Of a stretch of 64,000 bases of DNA, positions 1 to 11,934 are shown one piece after another. The position numbers and the translations under genes are program-made. The first letter of the stretch is position 1; each line of letters begins with the position of its first letter. The stretch is from positions 41,258,593 through 41,322,592 of the forward strand of contig OX419759.1 of the NCBI GenBank assembly GCA_948567375.1. The letters are read 5' to 3'. The stretch is from Lunularia cruciata (taxonomy: Eukaryota > Streptophyta > Marchantiopsida > Lunulariales > Lunulariaceae). The notes below the pieces were generated by a model, which searched no databases, was not told where the DNA came from, and saw only the letters and a program-made list of their open reading frames with translations.

Positions 1-1310
1 TCTCACTTTCGAGAGCACCTTAGTCCACATCAATTTGGAGTAGCTACACTTAGAGGTTGCAAGTTTATTTCCCTAGGCATTAGGGCACTCATGGATATCC
101 ATCCAGAGTGGGTTATCCTACAGGTGGATGTTAAGAATGATTTTAATAGAGTTTCTCAAGCATCCATCTTTAGAGAGCTTAGGGAGGCTGGTGGATCCTT
201 GGAGTCTCATTCCTTTTGTACGGTCCTTCTATGGCTCTCTTGCTTCCCTTCCTATGATCATCCATATTGGTGGTAGAATTACTACCACCAATATGGATGA
301 TCATAAGAGGGAGTTTCTATCTTGGAGTCAATTGTTGATACACAATAAGGAGATCCTTTAGGGAGACCTTTATTTGCCATGGCTCACTTCAAAGCTCTCT
401 TATCTACTACTTTGGCCATGCCAAGTTGAGTTATTTTCTCCTTAGTAGACAATACACACATTATGGGCTCTGTAGATCAGATTAGGTATGCCTTTGATCA
501 CTTGACTACCAAGCTACATATTGTAGGCTTGAGAGTCAAGGTGTCAAAGTACATAGCATGATCACTTTTAGGTATTCCTCCCCACATTGAGCTTCCATAG
601 AGGTGTGTTACATCTACATATGGACTATGTATTCTTGGAGTGCCAATAGGGTCTGAGAATTTTGTCACATGCTTCTTAGATGTTGCCCTTGCAAGGATAT
701 TCTCCATGTGGATAACCTTCCTCTACTAGGAGATCCACAAGTGGCATTTAATATACTCCATCTCTAGTATTACCCGTCAACCAACATACCTTCTCTGCAC
801 GGTTCCCCCTTCCTTGACTTTCCTATGATGTTTGAGAGCTTTTGATAAGAGGATTATGGGAATCTTTGGTGATATCATCAGCGCAAGGACATTTTGGGAT
901 GGGGGATTTGGCACATAGAAAAACATCTCTACCAATCTCATGTGGAGGAGTAGGTCTATTTTCTGTGAAGGAGATGGCACCCTTAGCATTTTTGGGTAGT
1001 TTTGCTCTCTCAAAACTCCTACTTTCCTCCCATTTTGTGGATACTGATAGAACAGTTTTGGAGATTTTTATGACCAAGGTGGAAGAGGAATCCTTTTCTC
1101 TCTAGGTGTTATTGCAGAAAATGAGAGATGGTCTATCTCCACATGCACGAGAAGACCTTCCATCCTTTGCTTCACTATCATCAAATTGGACTAGAGGTTT
1201 GTATTCTTCCTCAATGGAGCAACAATGTCAACATATGCTACATTCTCTCTTAGTTGACCTGTCCTTTCCTTAGGCCACTAGAACAGTTCTTTGCTCTTGC
1301 TTTGGCAATG
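1..1310 (+). pseudogene. Reverse transcriptase part of non-LTR element, broken
   Basis: Translating the + strand in shifting frames gives RT palm pieces: the motif A aspartate in QVDVKNDF, the motif B segment after an in-frame stop (TAA before GGAGATCCT), and LVDN in place of the catalytic ADD. Downstream pieces such as FDKRIMGIFGDIIS match the same segment of the better copy at 40.9-43.5 kb on the other strand (FDRRIMGVFGDIIS near 42.25 kb). The reading frame is broken several times, so no RT can be made. The upstream part, which holds the RT fingers in the second copy, lies outside the window. Confidence 0.7.
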
Positions 1311-1382
1311 GTGCAGGCTCTTGGATCCTAGCTTGATCGTGCATTAAGGCGTTCCAACTTGCACTAGCCACTTTTTCCTACA

Positions 1383-1853
1383 ATGATGAGGTTCCGCCAA
1401 CATTTGGTCCACCAGTCTGCATCTTCATTACTCATTTGTAAGTGTGGTTCTACACTAGATGCAACAATGGTCCATATGACATGGTGTCCGTATGGAGGAC
1501 AAAGGATAGCTTCCGATGATGCCATCAGGGAGATAGTATTTGCTATGGCACGAGAGAGTGGATACCTTGCTTGGAAGGAGCGTTCATATTCTTTGCAGAG
1601 GACACATGTCAGAGCAGACTTATACTTGGTCCGAGATGATCAGGTGATAGTGGCGGATATTGTGGATATAGACCCTATGCGTGATGCAGTTTTGGAGGGA
1701 GTGATTGCTCATCTTCTTGGATGGGTGATGAACAAAGCAGCAACACGTAAGATCTCCAAGTATAGAGGTATGCAACAAGGTCACCTCTTTGTTCTTCTAG
1801 CCTTGGAGTTGTTATATGGAGCTATGGACATTGGCATGTCAAGGAGTGCATGA
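1383..1853 (+). CDS. Zinc knuckle + restriction-like endonuclease ORF fragment of the retroelement
   Basis: An open stretch of 156 residues. Near its start is a zinc-knuckle pattern C-x-C-x9-H-x3-C (CKCGSTLDATMVHMTWC), followed by GGQRIASDDAIRE, then an acidic residue in WKERSY, then RADLYLVRDDQVIVADI. This spacing resembles the C-terminal CCHC and PD-(D/E)xK-like endonuclease of RLE non-LTR elements, where the nuclease makes the target nick that primes reverse transcription. In the other copies the residues S-D-D read T-H-D, so the family consensus has a His that this copy has lost. It is the C-terminal part of a longer polyprotein whose RT part upstream is broken, so this fragment is probably not expressed. 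Confidence 0.65.
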   Translation: MMRFRQHLVHQSASSLLICKCGSTLDATMVHMTWCPYGGQRIASDDAIREIVFAMARESGYLAWKERSYSLQRTHVRADLYLVRDDQVIVADIVDIDPMRDAVLEGVIAHLLGWVMNKAATRKISKYRGMQQGHLFVLLALELLYGAMDIGMSRSA

Positions 1854-2180
1854 GAGCTTATCATATTAAAAGCCAAGGGGTACCATTCTCACTCTCATAC
1901 TTTGTAGCATACTTTAGACAACATTTGTAGATTGGTCTGCAGAGAGCATTGGCTGGTGCAGTCCATAGGAGAGCAATCACTCTAGATGATGCTCCTTTGG
2001 ATGCTCCAGTAGTTTGTAGACCTTACAACTTTTGTAGCTCGGATATCTTAGGTGCAGGAGTGCAAATTTCTCATCTCGATCCTAATGGTGCTAGGCCCCA
2101 TTCTACCTCATTTGTCTCTCCCTTGTAAGGCTTGATGGGGTCTTCCCATCCTTCATGTGTTCTATGTGGTCGCCTTTTTA

Positions 2181-5100
2181 TGTTGCTTTGTCCAATTTGA
2201 AAGTGTAAGTTGTTAAAGCAAGAGGATTGTGAAGCCGAGCACATAAAACACTTTCAGTAATGTATTAAGCCAAGGGCCAGGTTGATTCCTTTATACTTGA
2301 TTAAGATACGTACAATTTGATGTTTTTTTTGAAGACATAAGTGGCAAGAAAAGAAGGTTACAAGAAGCAGAGGTATGCAGTGCAAGCGTTAGACACTACC
2401 TATCAAACCTTGTAAGGTTGTCGGTTATATTATGCCGGTTCGACAACGACGCTCATATTTGCTCGACTATTTTACTTTTACTTTCATTTCTGTTTATTTT
2501 TGCTTCGCCTCAGAAACTTTGTGACATGTCTCAACTGTATCATCCAATCCTTGAGCATGTGGTACCGCCCGCAGGTCTCAACTCTATTACTTAGTCGAGT
2601 AATGATCCTTGGCAAAAATATCTGCGAGGAACAACTGAAAAGTGATATTGTACCATACTGTGCTATGTACGGCACGTGTCTTTCGCAAAGGTAGGCGAGT
2701 CAACTCGTACTGAGGTGATGGTTAATTTCATCGTAGCTAGAGTACAAGATATCAGCATAATAAATATAATAACGGATCATCTTAGAAATGTGATAATCAC
2801 ATGTTTCCATGTATTCCTCAAGAAGGAAATGATATATACCAGCAGGAGAAAAAGCAACTCTAGTGATGGATAACTATCTTTTAATTATCAAGTAAGCAAG
2901 TCCTAGACCATCTCATATGAGAGGATGGCTATGCCACACTTATAAGGCAACACCACGAAACAACTTGAGCAGTTCTTTGCGAGTAATAGAAAAGTTAATT
3001 TTGTTTGAAATTAAATAAATAGAACTAAGATTTCTAGTCTGCTTTTAAACAACGACAAAGAGATAAGGACAGTCTCGGTTCAAATGGTGGTACACATCAC
3101 ATCTCCTTGCCTGATCACCAGCTCAACCCCATAAAGAGAAAGCTAGAAATCAGTTAATGACTTCGAACGAAGATGCCGAAGTACGTAGTGGAGAAAATCA
3201 CTTATTGAAGACCCCCGAAGTTCCGGAACGGTGAGCTACATGCCGAATGAATAAGAGAAGACAATACCACATGCGCACGCATCAGTAGTACTGATGAAAT
3301 CGTAATAATATACTTGGATAGTGGAGGCGAGATTTCTCGAACTCTATCCACCCCCACTCGCGGTTGACTTGAGATGCATACTAGGAGAATAATATTGAAT
3401 ACCAATCATTATCTCTATTGTATTGAGGTATGATGTGAAAAGCACAGCGGTGCATTATTGGTGCATCGAGAGCGATATACGGGAAACACGAATGGATAAA
3501 AGTGAGAAAAGGTACTAGAATGTTATGTTGCAACCTAAGGGATGCTCTTTTGTTCGTCTGCAGTTTCAGTATTTGTAGAAATTAATCTGCAATCCTCGTG
3601 ATGTAGCTTGCAACCAAAGACTTCAATTTAGCAAGAACGAAATTTCTGTCCTGAAGATAGACACCAATTGGATGAAACCTAGATTGGGTATCTATTTAGA
3701 TTAGATGAGAATGCTGATTGCATGGACGAAGTCAGCATGTGAGTGCTGATAAAACTTGCACATTACTGATTGTGTTAGTCCATGACTCTTAACTATTGAA
3801 CCAGCAAGATCGTGTATGAAAATATAATTATCCCGAAAAGTAACCCAATCTCCATTAATTCACGAATGCTATCTCGTGCAAAATTGTAGAAATTCCTGCA
3901 GATCTGCTGATCTTAATAGTCTCTTACATCAAAGAAAACGTGTTGTCGGGTTCTATATTCACAAACTGGAGACTGGCAACATATGTTGGAACTTCAAGAA
4001 AGAAAAAATGGGTATATTTGTGTTAGATTGGAACGATGACATCAATGAAGATAAGTTACGACTATTAACCATGCATAAGTATTTCATAACTATACGGATG
4101 ATCTTCTATGCAGATACTGCTCACCAAATATGCAGTTTGTACGGACAGCTTGAAATAATATACTGTGGGGCAGTTAACAGCAGGACGAAGGGTTCATGAC
4201 GGCCTCTCTTACTGAAGACCCTTCTTTCGTAGTTATAACATCATTCATTATATTCCTTAGGACGAGTTGAGTCATTCATCTACTTTTTAACTCGCGTTGA
4301 TGGAATGTGTTGAATAATGTGCTCTTGACCCACCTTGAATCATTTAGATCAATAGAATTTGGACAGTTGCCAAATTTATACCTAGACATAACCCCTAAGT
4401 ACCTCTCTAGTTCATGATTGCTACACAATGGTAAAATGATATTAGCACGATGCAATACAAGATCTAAGAAAACCTATATACCTTCTCTCGACGGACAAAG
4501 AAAGTCCAAATTTGCTCTGCACTCGTACCAAAGTGTAAGGGCTCTTTTCAGCCAAGATTTTTCTCGAAGAGGGGGAAAGAAGTACCCACTGGCAGAATAA
4601 AAGTGCAAAACACAGAAGTACTGGCACTCACTTGGAATTGTGATTACACTCAAAGAAAATGCTTTCAGTTGTGAATGAACGATAAAGATTTCATGTGATA
4701 CAGCAGCTACTCTAAGTACGCTTTTGAACTAGAGATCTGATAAAAAGAGATTCTTTGGACTTCAAGGGGCAAAATATCATGCTTGTTTGTGGTATACCTT
4801 TTTGTCTCGACTTACTGAAACTTCCCTGCGGGTGCGTGGTCCAAGCTTCATTGAAGTTATTTCTAAGTTTAAATCCAATATCTGGATCTGCGGAAAATCC
4901 AGACCTCGTGTATCAACAGACAAACTTCCATCATCCATTACAGTTAAGTTGGGTGGTTTGGATTCCTTGTCCTTTTGGTTGACGTCTGGAATGAAAAAAA
5001 ACTTATTTCATTCCAGATTACAGTTTATCACTGCGATAGAATATAGTCGTTTTGTTGACGAACTTAAATAAAATTAAAAGGACTCGTTTTTATGGATCCA

Positions 5101-8100
5101 GATGAAGAGAATGAATAAAAGTCAAACTAAGTCGCGGCTCACGGATAAGACCCTAGATGACTACACTCTTGAAAGACATGTTCAATGGAGAAATTCAACG
5201 CACTGATGAGAAAGTAGATCTTAGCTGAAATGGGAGACTATGATATTCAGGTTGGTTTCATGAATTTCTGTAGAGATTCTGAGAGCGTTCTTAGTCAAAG
5301 GTCACCTTAGCGTCAGTACGATCTGATAAAGACCATTACAGAGCTCCCGAACAAAGGTCCATGATATTTGTAATAAAGGTCGGTGGCCGCTTCAGCGCTT
5401 TGCCTCGTAGCCTTAAAAAGACTTGGAGACTCAAAACTCAACAAAAGTAGGTACTGTAAGAAACAAACAGTGTCGCCTGATTCCATGCTATGAGTATTCT
5501 GAGATACAATTCATGCTCTCTATAGAGACGAGAGTTGAAGCCGGGTTTGATAGAGGAACACTGACAGGTTCCTCCGTACATTGATTTTTTATTCCAGGGT
5601 AAGATTAGAAGTTCCAGATTACATCTTCTCATGTTCTCGGGTCCTGTGTTAATTTTGTAAGACTTCCCGATGATTTTTAGCAGTTCCACAAGAAGATGCA
5701 TACTTGTAGACATATACTGTTGCCCCTATCGGAAAAGCATCTTACCTTCGAACCGGACTTGGAAACACCTGCGATTTTCTCGCTCAGTTTGACGAGGTAG
5801 TGTGGGAAGGTTTATTGACCAAATCCGATTGCATAAGATCCACTGCAACCAACAGTGTACAGCTGTGTTGATTAAAGTATGCTTACGGTCATGGTTCTCA
5901 CAACATCACCTATGGTCACCATGGTAATATTCATCTGGATAGAGTGGGCCATGGATCCATCAACGTTGGTTTCTTCCACCACTGGATTTCGTTTGTTAAG
6001 TGGCAAGAAACTGTAGAATCGAATAATTTGACAGTTTTCGGTTTTGGAGTTTTGCTGCAAGGATTGATGAAGTAGTTCGTGATGAATGCAAACAGGATGC
6101 AATCCGATTGTTTAATGTTCTTCGTGTCATGGGTTCCATGGCCGAGAATTGTTTCGAACACTCCCCACTCGGATTACACAACCACTTCCATCACCTTTCA
6201 GCCGTCTTGTCTTCTTTTTCGTGGTCCCGCATGCGCCTCTCAGAATATTCGTGGAGGTTCAGGGCACTACTCAATTACGTATATTCCAAAACTCCGACTG
6301 TGAATCTACCGCCACTCTTTGTTTTCTTAGCTCACTCAGCGTTCCCAATGTCAGTTGGAAACATGTATCACCAGTGTCGTCATGCTTCGCTCGGTTCAAG
6401 TTCGAATCCTACCACCACAACCTCTCAACGAAATGTGATCATCCGATCACGAGGAACCTGAAACCTCATGTTAACGCTTTCGACGGAAATTGTCTATCAG
6501 CTGAACCGGGTTACTTATCAATAGAAACTGATAAGGGGCACGGCTTGAAATATCTGGGATTCTCAGAGGACAATGATCGAGTCCATATCTGTTGAAAGCA
6601 ATCTGAGAGTTATGTTCCTGCGACATTGAACTGTTCTACTATTAAGCTTGTGTTAGGAATCTTACTGTTCACGTGCATCAGTTTCAATTAGTTTTCAGCA
6701 AACCTGATCTCTCTTTCCATCATTTCTCGTGGCCGCTACAGAACCTAATCTTTGGAAATTCCACATAGTTGGCAAGTAATTCGCGCCATCAACCGGGTAT
6801 GTATCTCGTTTCATATCAATCTCAACTTCGCCAAACAGAGGACAAGGTTGGAAAATAGGTCATACTCTTTTCTCTAATCAGATACGGAAAGGGCAATTCA
6901 AACTTGGTAAGAGGGCTCTAGGTAGCAGTCACTGCTAGAAAATCTCCAACAAGTGAGGATGGCAGAATTTAATCCCCGTCTGAATGAGAATATCAATGGT
7001 AATTGACCGGAGAAAGAATGGTTAAGTACGTAAGTGATGAACAATTAGTGCATGAGGGATTTGATAATTGTGATCACCAATGTGTCACTTAGTATCACGG
7101 GTCTAAGTTCTACACGTCATCATCTGATCACCCGATCAGTGGCACTGTAAATTGCTGTTGTGTACGAGGCTTTAATTCTCATCGAATGATCAGGGCTTAC
7201 CTGAATCCACTTCTCATTCAGTAGCGTCAAGCTCACTCATGATTGATCTTTATTCCCCCCGTTATGCTTTCTCCTGTTCTGCTTAAAACTCTCCACCCGT
7301 TTCACTTCTATTGCAGAGGACACGAAGAGGTCTACAGTACTGGAGCTGACGTGATCTTGTTCAGCCTACAAGTTTCCTCTTTAGAAGAAATATCTGCTGG
7401 AACCTCGTTAAGCTCGAGATTCCCCAGATTTTTACATTGACCTTCCTTTGTTAGTCATGATAAAATCTCCTGTCATCGTTACGAGATTCGGTACTGAGTT
7501 TTGTCAGAATGTAAGAGAATGATGAGTGAGTTCTTCTCAAGTCAAAATCTCTACTTCTAGGAAAGGTGGTCTAAGTAGGAGACGTAGTGCAGTTCTGTAG
7601 CGTTTGCTTCCACAAAGCGGACTCAACTACTGTGAGTACAGAAGTCTTACACACGTGTTCTCTTGTGTCTGTCAAGGTGGAGTCGTACAAGTCGAAACTA
7701 TATAAACCCACCCTATCGTCCTGAACACATTCCGCGTCCTAGGTAATAGCTTCAATCAACATATGACACCGACATCTCGGGACAATTTGTACGTTGAACT
7801 TCATCAGAATGAAAAGCAAGATTGAATTTTCTGCTCAAAGATGAGTGTTAGGGACCTTACTTGCTGAATAACTGAAACTTTGTCATACGGTACGAAGTGT
7901 TAACAATAAACCTGACAGATCAAAGTAAAGGACAAGTGAAAGCGAATATGTCGGTGGCTCAAGCATATACTTCCCGTAATTTTAGTGGATAGACTGTAGA
8001 TTATGTAAGTTGACATATGCACCGAAGATCAAGAGCTCTAGAGTCTAGTTCGTTCTGCTTGACATAATGTGCACTGTGGTAGCATTTGTCTAGATCTTCA

Positions 8101-8589
8101 CAGAACTTTGGAATTGCTCTTTAGCTTAATGCAGCATGTCTCTTCATGGCAGGTTGAATATGGTCATACCTTTGATCGCTTGGGACAGACCAACTTTCCT
8201 GTACAGTTTTCTGGAGTTCCTGGAAGTCGTCATTGCTCGTCAATTTTCGTTCATATATCATAGAATACAGTGGCAGTTCCTGTATACTATCTCAGAGTAC
8301 GTTTATTGCCTTTAAAGGGCAACATATGAGATTATGTGCAAGACAATACGTTTCAGTTGCGTGTAACGACGTCTTTCAATCTTGTCATTTTCATATCTTC
8401 CCCATAACACCCCATTTTTGCAGTCTCCTCTGCCCCAACTTTGACACATGCTCTCAAAGGTTCCGTTCAGTCTAGGAAATTAGATATTGGAAACCTTTAA
8501 ATGTCATGATCGAAGAGAGTATAGCATGCCCTTTCCACTTTAAGGTACTTGGATTCAGGTTGGCTTGGAACAAAGAAGATGAAACCGCA
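2181..8589. other. Intergenic, no convincing gene
   Basis: Stretch of about 6.4 kb with only short, unconnected open frames and no recognisable protein motif. Two items are listed elsewhere: an open stretch near 6032-6461 and a short inverted repeat at 4987-5018 (TCTGGAATGAAA and its complement). I found no tRNA, rRNA or transposon ends. Confidence 0.5.
6032..6461 (+). other. Unidentified open stretch, possible exon
   Basis: About 143 codons without a stop, beginning after a splice-acceptor-like TTTGACAG and ending in TGA. The first part reads like a helix (RIDEVVRDECKQDAIRL). A second frame (6149-6595) is also open for 148 codons, so low stop density here may reflect local base composition rather than coding. 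I recognise no family, no signal peptide and no homologue elsewhere in the window. It could be a decayed exon or chance. Confidence 0.2.
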
Positions 8590-9290
8590 ACTGCAGGCTT
8601 AGTCTCCACGTTATGTGTCCAGTCATTGAACTAACTTGTGTATTACATTATATACCAAGCTAATGCACCATGCGTTACTCGAGGGGAAAAGATGACCTGA
8701 GTTGGTGGCCAGATTAACGATTCGTGAGTTGAGGAAACGTTAACTCTCTTGCTGTGAAGAAGATCTGTTTTCTCGCAACGAAAGATTTTTCTGACTCCTC
8801 CTCGTCTTATGTAGGTGTATCCAAGAGCCCGGGGACCTGAGTCGGAGTTTGTCCTCCAGTCAACGAACTAAATTGTAAAGTACATTTGATCTCAACCTAA
8901 TACCGTGTCTTACTCAAGGACAATACATTACCCAGATTGATGGGAAGTACGACTCAATCTCAATTGAGTCGTACTTCCCATTTGCTGTTGAGATGTCGCC
9001 TAACAAGATCCTTTTAATATCCTCGTTTCTCCACCTCCTCTGCAAGTGTATCTAAGAGCGGGGAACTTGATCTTAGAACTTTAGCTCCAGTCAATCGACT
9101 AACTTGTGGATTACTTTATGTGGCCACCTAGAACGCTAAAAGCGGAGAACTTGATCTCAGGACTTTGGTTCCAGTCAATAGACTGACTTGTGGATTCCTT
9201 TATGTGGCCACCATGCGGTACTCAAGGAGAAAACACCCAGTTAGTGGCAAGCTAGAACGTTGAGAAGTCACTTCTCTCTTGAGATTGTTT
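8590..9290 (+). repeat. Degenerate direct-repeat cluster, about four units
   Basis: A shared sequence occurs near 8600-8760, 8815-8960, 9050-9137 and 9138-9290. Shared landmarks are AAGAGCGGGGAACTTGATCT, CCAGTCAATCGACTAACTTG, TGTGGATTACTTTATGTGGC, CACCATGCGGTACTCAAGG and CTAGAACGTTGAGAAG, each with several substitutions per unit. The units are unequal in length, and the third is cut short where the fourth begins. A long hairpin (8940-8981) lies between units two and three. No coding potential is seen. Confidence 0.65.
8940..8981. repeat. Perfect hairpin, 19-bp arms, 4-nt loop
   Basis: The left arm ATGGGAAGTACGACTCAAT (8940-8958) and the right arm (8963-8981) are exact reverse complements separated by CTCA. 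It lies inside the degenerate repeat cluster, and the neighbouring units do not carry it, so it looks like a local inverted duplication. Confidence 0.9.
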
Positions 9291-10848
9291 ATATTATTGT
9301 ATGTATAGATGTTCCTTTCAACATCTAACCTTGAACGTACATACTTCAATAGGATTTTCCAGAGCTTGAAAACGTTAGGTTGAGTAATTTGTGTTATGTT
9401 ACGCTGATAGATTACATCAGGCATCAACTTACTACACCATTTTGGTACTTTAAAAACGCATACCACCTAAAATGGTGGGAAGTTTTTTCTGTTGGCATCC
9501 TTTTGCTCCTCCTTCTAGATCTAGCTCTAAGATACACCTCTTCGAAGAGGAGTATCTTAGAGCTGAATCCGAGTTTCTTTCCATTGTTCGCTTTCTTCCC
9601 TTTACTTCCCAGTTCTCCTCTATTTTTCTAAAAGTGCAATTGATGCATTCCATCAATGTAATATATTCCTGCAAATGTGGACTTCCATCACGGAAGAATG
9701 GCAATTAGTTTTCATACGAATGGACGAATGCATTGAGTATTCCTCCCTTACAATATCGATCAGGCAGATTCTGATTCCGTGGGACGACGTTCTTCAAGGT
9801 TGGATAGTCTACATGAGCTCCTCTGCCTTTCACAATCGCTTCACATCTATGCGAGATTTCATGGAATGGAGTTCCTGTTCAGTGCACATTCAGATCATGA
9901 AGTACCACCAGAAAATAACACTGCTATTTTACGCATTTCTTCCATCAAAATAATGGAATAGCGCGCATGACGTTTGTCTTGCTGTTTGAACATAATTGTC
10001 ACTGGTGTATTGATACATACATTTACAATTCTAGTCAAATAAAAATAAAATAGTGAACTGCATCAATTTGCATGCACTCTTTTGGACAAAATGTAAACAT
10101 TTTTAAAGCCAGTTGTTGCTAACACATTAGTGTATCTCTAGGAATCAGTACGACCACAATTTACTATCCACTATTTACCAAATCGTGTAGTTGGCTTGAT
10201 TTCGAAACAACTACTGCTTCACCAATTAAAATTTCAAGAAATTTTGTTCGATGTATTCGGATGTGGGTCTCATGTTATCCTAGACCGAGTGTGGAAACAA
10301 TCTCCACACACTTACAACAGGAACATGACATGTCTCATAGTAGATCATGACAATTTCGAGCGCATTAATTTTGTCAGCTACGGTCAAGCTCTTTCTTCTC
10401 TCATAATCAATATCAATGACGTTGTTCATAATCAGCACAAGTTCATTGAAATGTACATCGTTGTTGCCCAAATCGAGAAGGATCTAATAATTATGTTCCC
10501 ATATACAATGGTAGAGATTGATGGTCTTTCCACTTTCCATTGTTAGACTTTCGCTATATTCTAATGGAAAGACATGACAAATAATCGGCGTCAAGGAGGT
10601 GTCGCCTCGGATAGACTACTAAAAAGTAACGATAGAACTAATCAAGAACATTACGCATTCATGATGGCACCAGAATTCTCAATGTTATCCCCACAAAAGT
10701 AGGTCAGTACCACTGTGATATCAACCTCCTTCTGAGTACACTCTCGGGGATCTAACGCCCAAATCCAAATGCCGACGAACATGATAAACGAAGTGCTCGA
10801 GTTCCACCTCAAACCACCTGAGCATATTCCTTTCAGGTTAAAAGCATC
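9291..10848. other. Intergenic, no convincing gene
   Basis: Contains the 9523-9564 palindrome and open frames of 60-116 codons (for example 10196-10546 on +) with no recognisable motif or splice context. I make no gene call. Confidence 0.45.
9523..9564. repeat. Near-perfect 42-bp palindrome
   Basis: The arms AGCTCTAAGATAC and GTATCTTAGAGCT (13 bp) enclose an inner CCTCTTC/GAAGAGG dyad with one A-A mismatch and no loop. It sits in non-coding DNA. Confidence 0.9.
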
Positions 10849-11121
10849 CTATCTGAGGCTGACAAGTGGGCCCTCATGACCAGTTTTATAAGAAAAGTAC
10901 CAACAGTCGGAGGATCTGGACAAATAAGCGCCGGCCACATCGACCTTCAGTTGAGTCATGATCAAGTCGTTGTTCCCACTTTCTACGAATACGTTAAAAT
11001 TGTTTTCTAACATTACTTGCTCAAGCATAAAACTGAGCTCATCACCAGCAAATCCCAGAATTTCGGCCTGGGAAAAGTAACTGGTTAGTGGCAGAAGATA
11101 ATATCTGGAAAATTTCAGCAA
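10849..11121 (-). other. Unidentified ORF or exon candidate
   Basis: Ninety open codons on the minus strand. The composition is protein-like (for example AEILGFAGDELSFMLEQV) and two acceptor-like sites, TTTTCCAG and TTTCCCAG, lie at or just inside its 5' end. It ends in TAG just before AT-rich DNA of different composition. I recognise no family. It could be a terminal exon of an old gene cut off by the AT-rich insert region, or chance. Confidence 0.25.
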
Positions 11122-11465
11122 ATAAAATAATACTTAGCGCATCATTTAAAAAAGAAGAAGTCCTTGAATGAAAATTCTCGCAAAATCTAAAGAAGTTTAT
11201 ATGCAATTATTCTTGAGAGCAAGAAAATTTGCATCTTAAATTTACAATTCAAATTTATAATAAAGAATGTCTATAACTCCTAATTTTTTCTATATTTAAT
11301 TTTTTAGCTTTTCAACAGAAAAATTCTTATTAGTTGGTTTTGTAGCAAGAAAAATAAATCTTCTCTGTCTAAAGATTACTAATATATTGTAGATAACCTT
11401 CTTCTATATATGATACGTGTAATAGATTTATATGTCCCGATGGTCCCGGTCTATTTTCAATGTGA

Positions 11466-11774
11466 GAAAACCTTTTTCATATGTTTCCAATCGGTCAAAA
11501 ACCCGCCAATCCATTTATGATTTGATATAGCTTCGATTGGTTTTTTTGCCATTTGTTTAATTATTTTATTATATTCTGGATTGGCATATACCAGTAATAA
11601 ATGACCTTTTGCACTAATGATAGATCCAATCAAATTACAAGCCCTTCGTAAACAAATAAGTGTTTTTTCTAAATCAATAATAGCCATTTCATTTCTAAAT
11701 CCATATAAATATCCTTGAAAATCAGAAGTTGGTATCCGATGGCCCAGATATGCGTTCGTACTCAGTAATTTCTG
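11466..11774 (-). pseudogene. rps2: Mitochondrial rps2 fragment (nuclear insert)
   Basis: Minus-strand translation reads QKLLSTNAYLGHRIPTSDF, then FRNEMAIIDLEKTLICLRRA, then NHKWIGGFLTDWKHMKK. These are characteristic stretches of land plant mitochondrial ribosomal protein S2, covering roughly its first hundred residues. The fragment lacks the N-terminal start and everything after WKHMKK, where a short unrelated tail runs to TGA at 11457-11459. Upstream it is joined in frame to a cox3 fragment. Being flanked by nuclear-type sequence and truncated at both ends, it is a nuclear mitochondrial insert (NUMT) and not a working gene. Confidence 0.85.
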
Positions 11775-11934
11775 ACCATCGGAAATAGTGAAGGAGGCCT
11801 CTATATATTCAATTCCTTAAAACCCAGTAAAGACTAGAGCCGGGAAAACGGTAGCTATTAAACCGTAAACTGCTTGTTGTTTTGAACCTGCGAGTATAGT
11901 ATGATGAGCACAAGTTACGGCAGCTCCAGAATGC
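11775..11934 (-). pseudogene. cox3: Mitochondrial cox3 fragment (nuclear insert)
   Basis: Minus-strand translation reads [20 protein letters not shown], then [17 protein letters not shown], stop, GIEYIEASFTISDG. This is the well conserved part of cytochrome c oxidase subunit 3 around the AHH motif and the FTGFQG(M/I)EY segment. The Gln codon expected after FTGF is TAA here, the Trp of TWAHH is Cys, and one Leu is Pro (CCG). Only about 53 codons remain. At its 3' end the reading frame passes directly into rps2. Confidence 0.85.

Larger units (their letters stand above)
1..2180 (+). mobile_element. RLE-type non-LTR retroelement, copy 1 (5' end outside window)
   Basis: Degenerate copy of a family with about ten other full or partial copies in this window. 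In order on the + strand: an RT palm motif A (QVDVKNDFNRVS, near 120), motif B (GDPLGRPLF, near 357), a decayed motif C (SLVDNTH, near 441, where the family pattern would be ADD), a thumb-like region to about 1260, a zinc knuckle plus endonuclease domain (1383-1853), and a 3' untranslated part ending in a hairpin (2134-2150) and GTCGCC followed by T's. Stops and frameshifts interrupt the RT part, so it is not functional. The order RT, zinc knuckle, endonuclease is that of RLE-type non-LTR elements (R2, NeSL, CRE). Assignment to that class is inference from motif order, not from a search. Confidence 0.75.
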
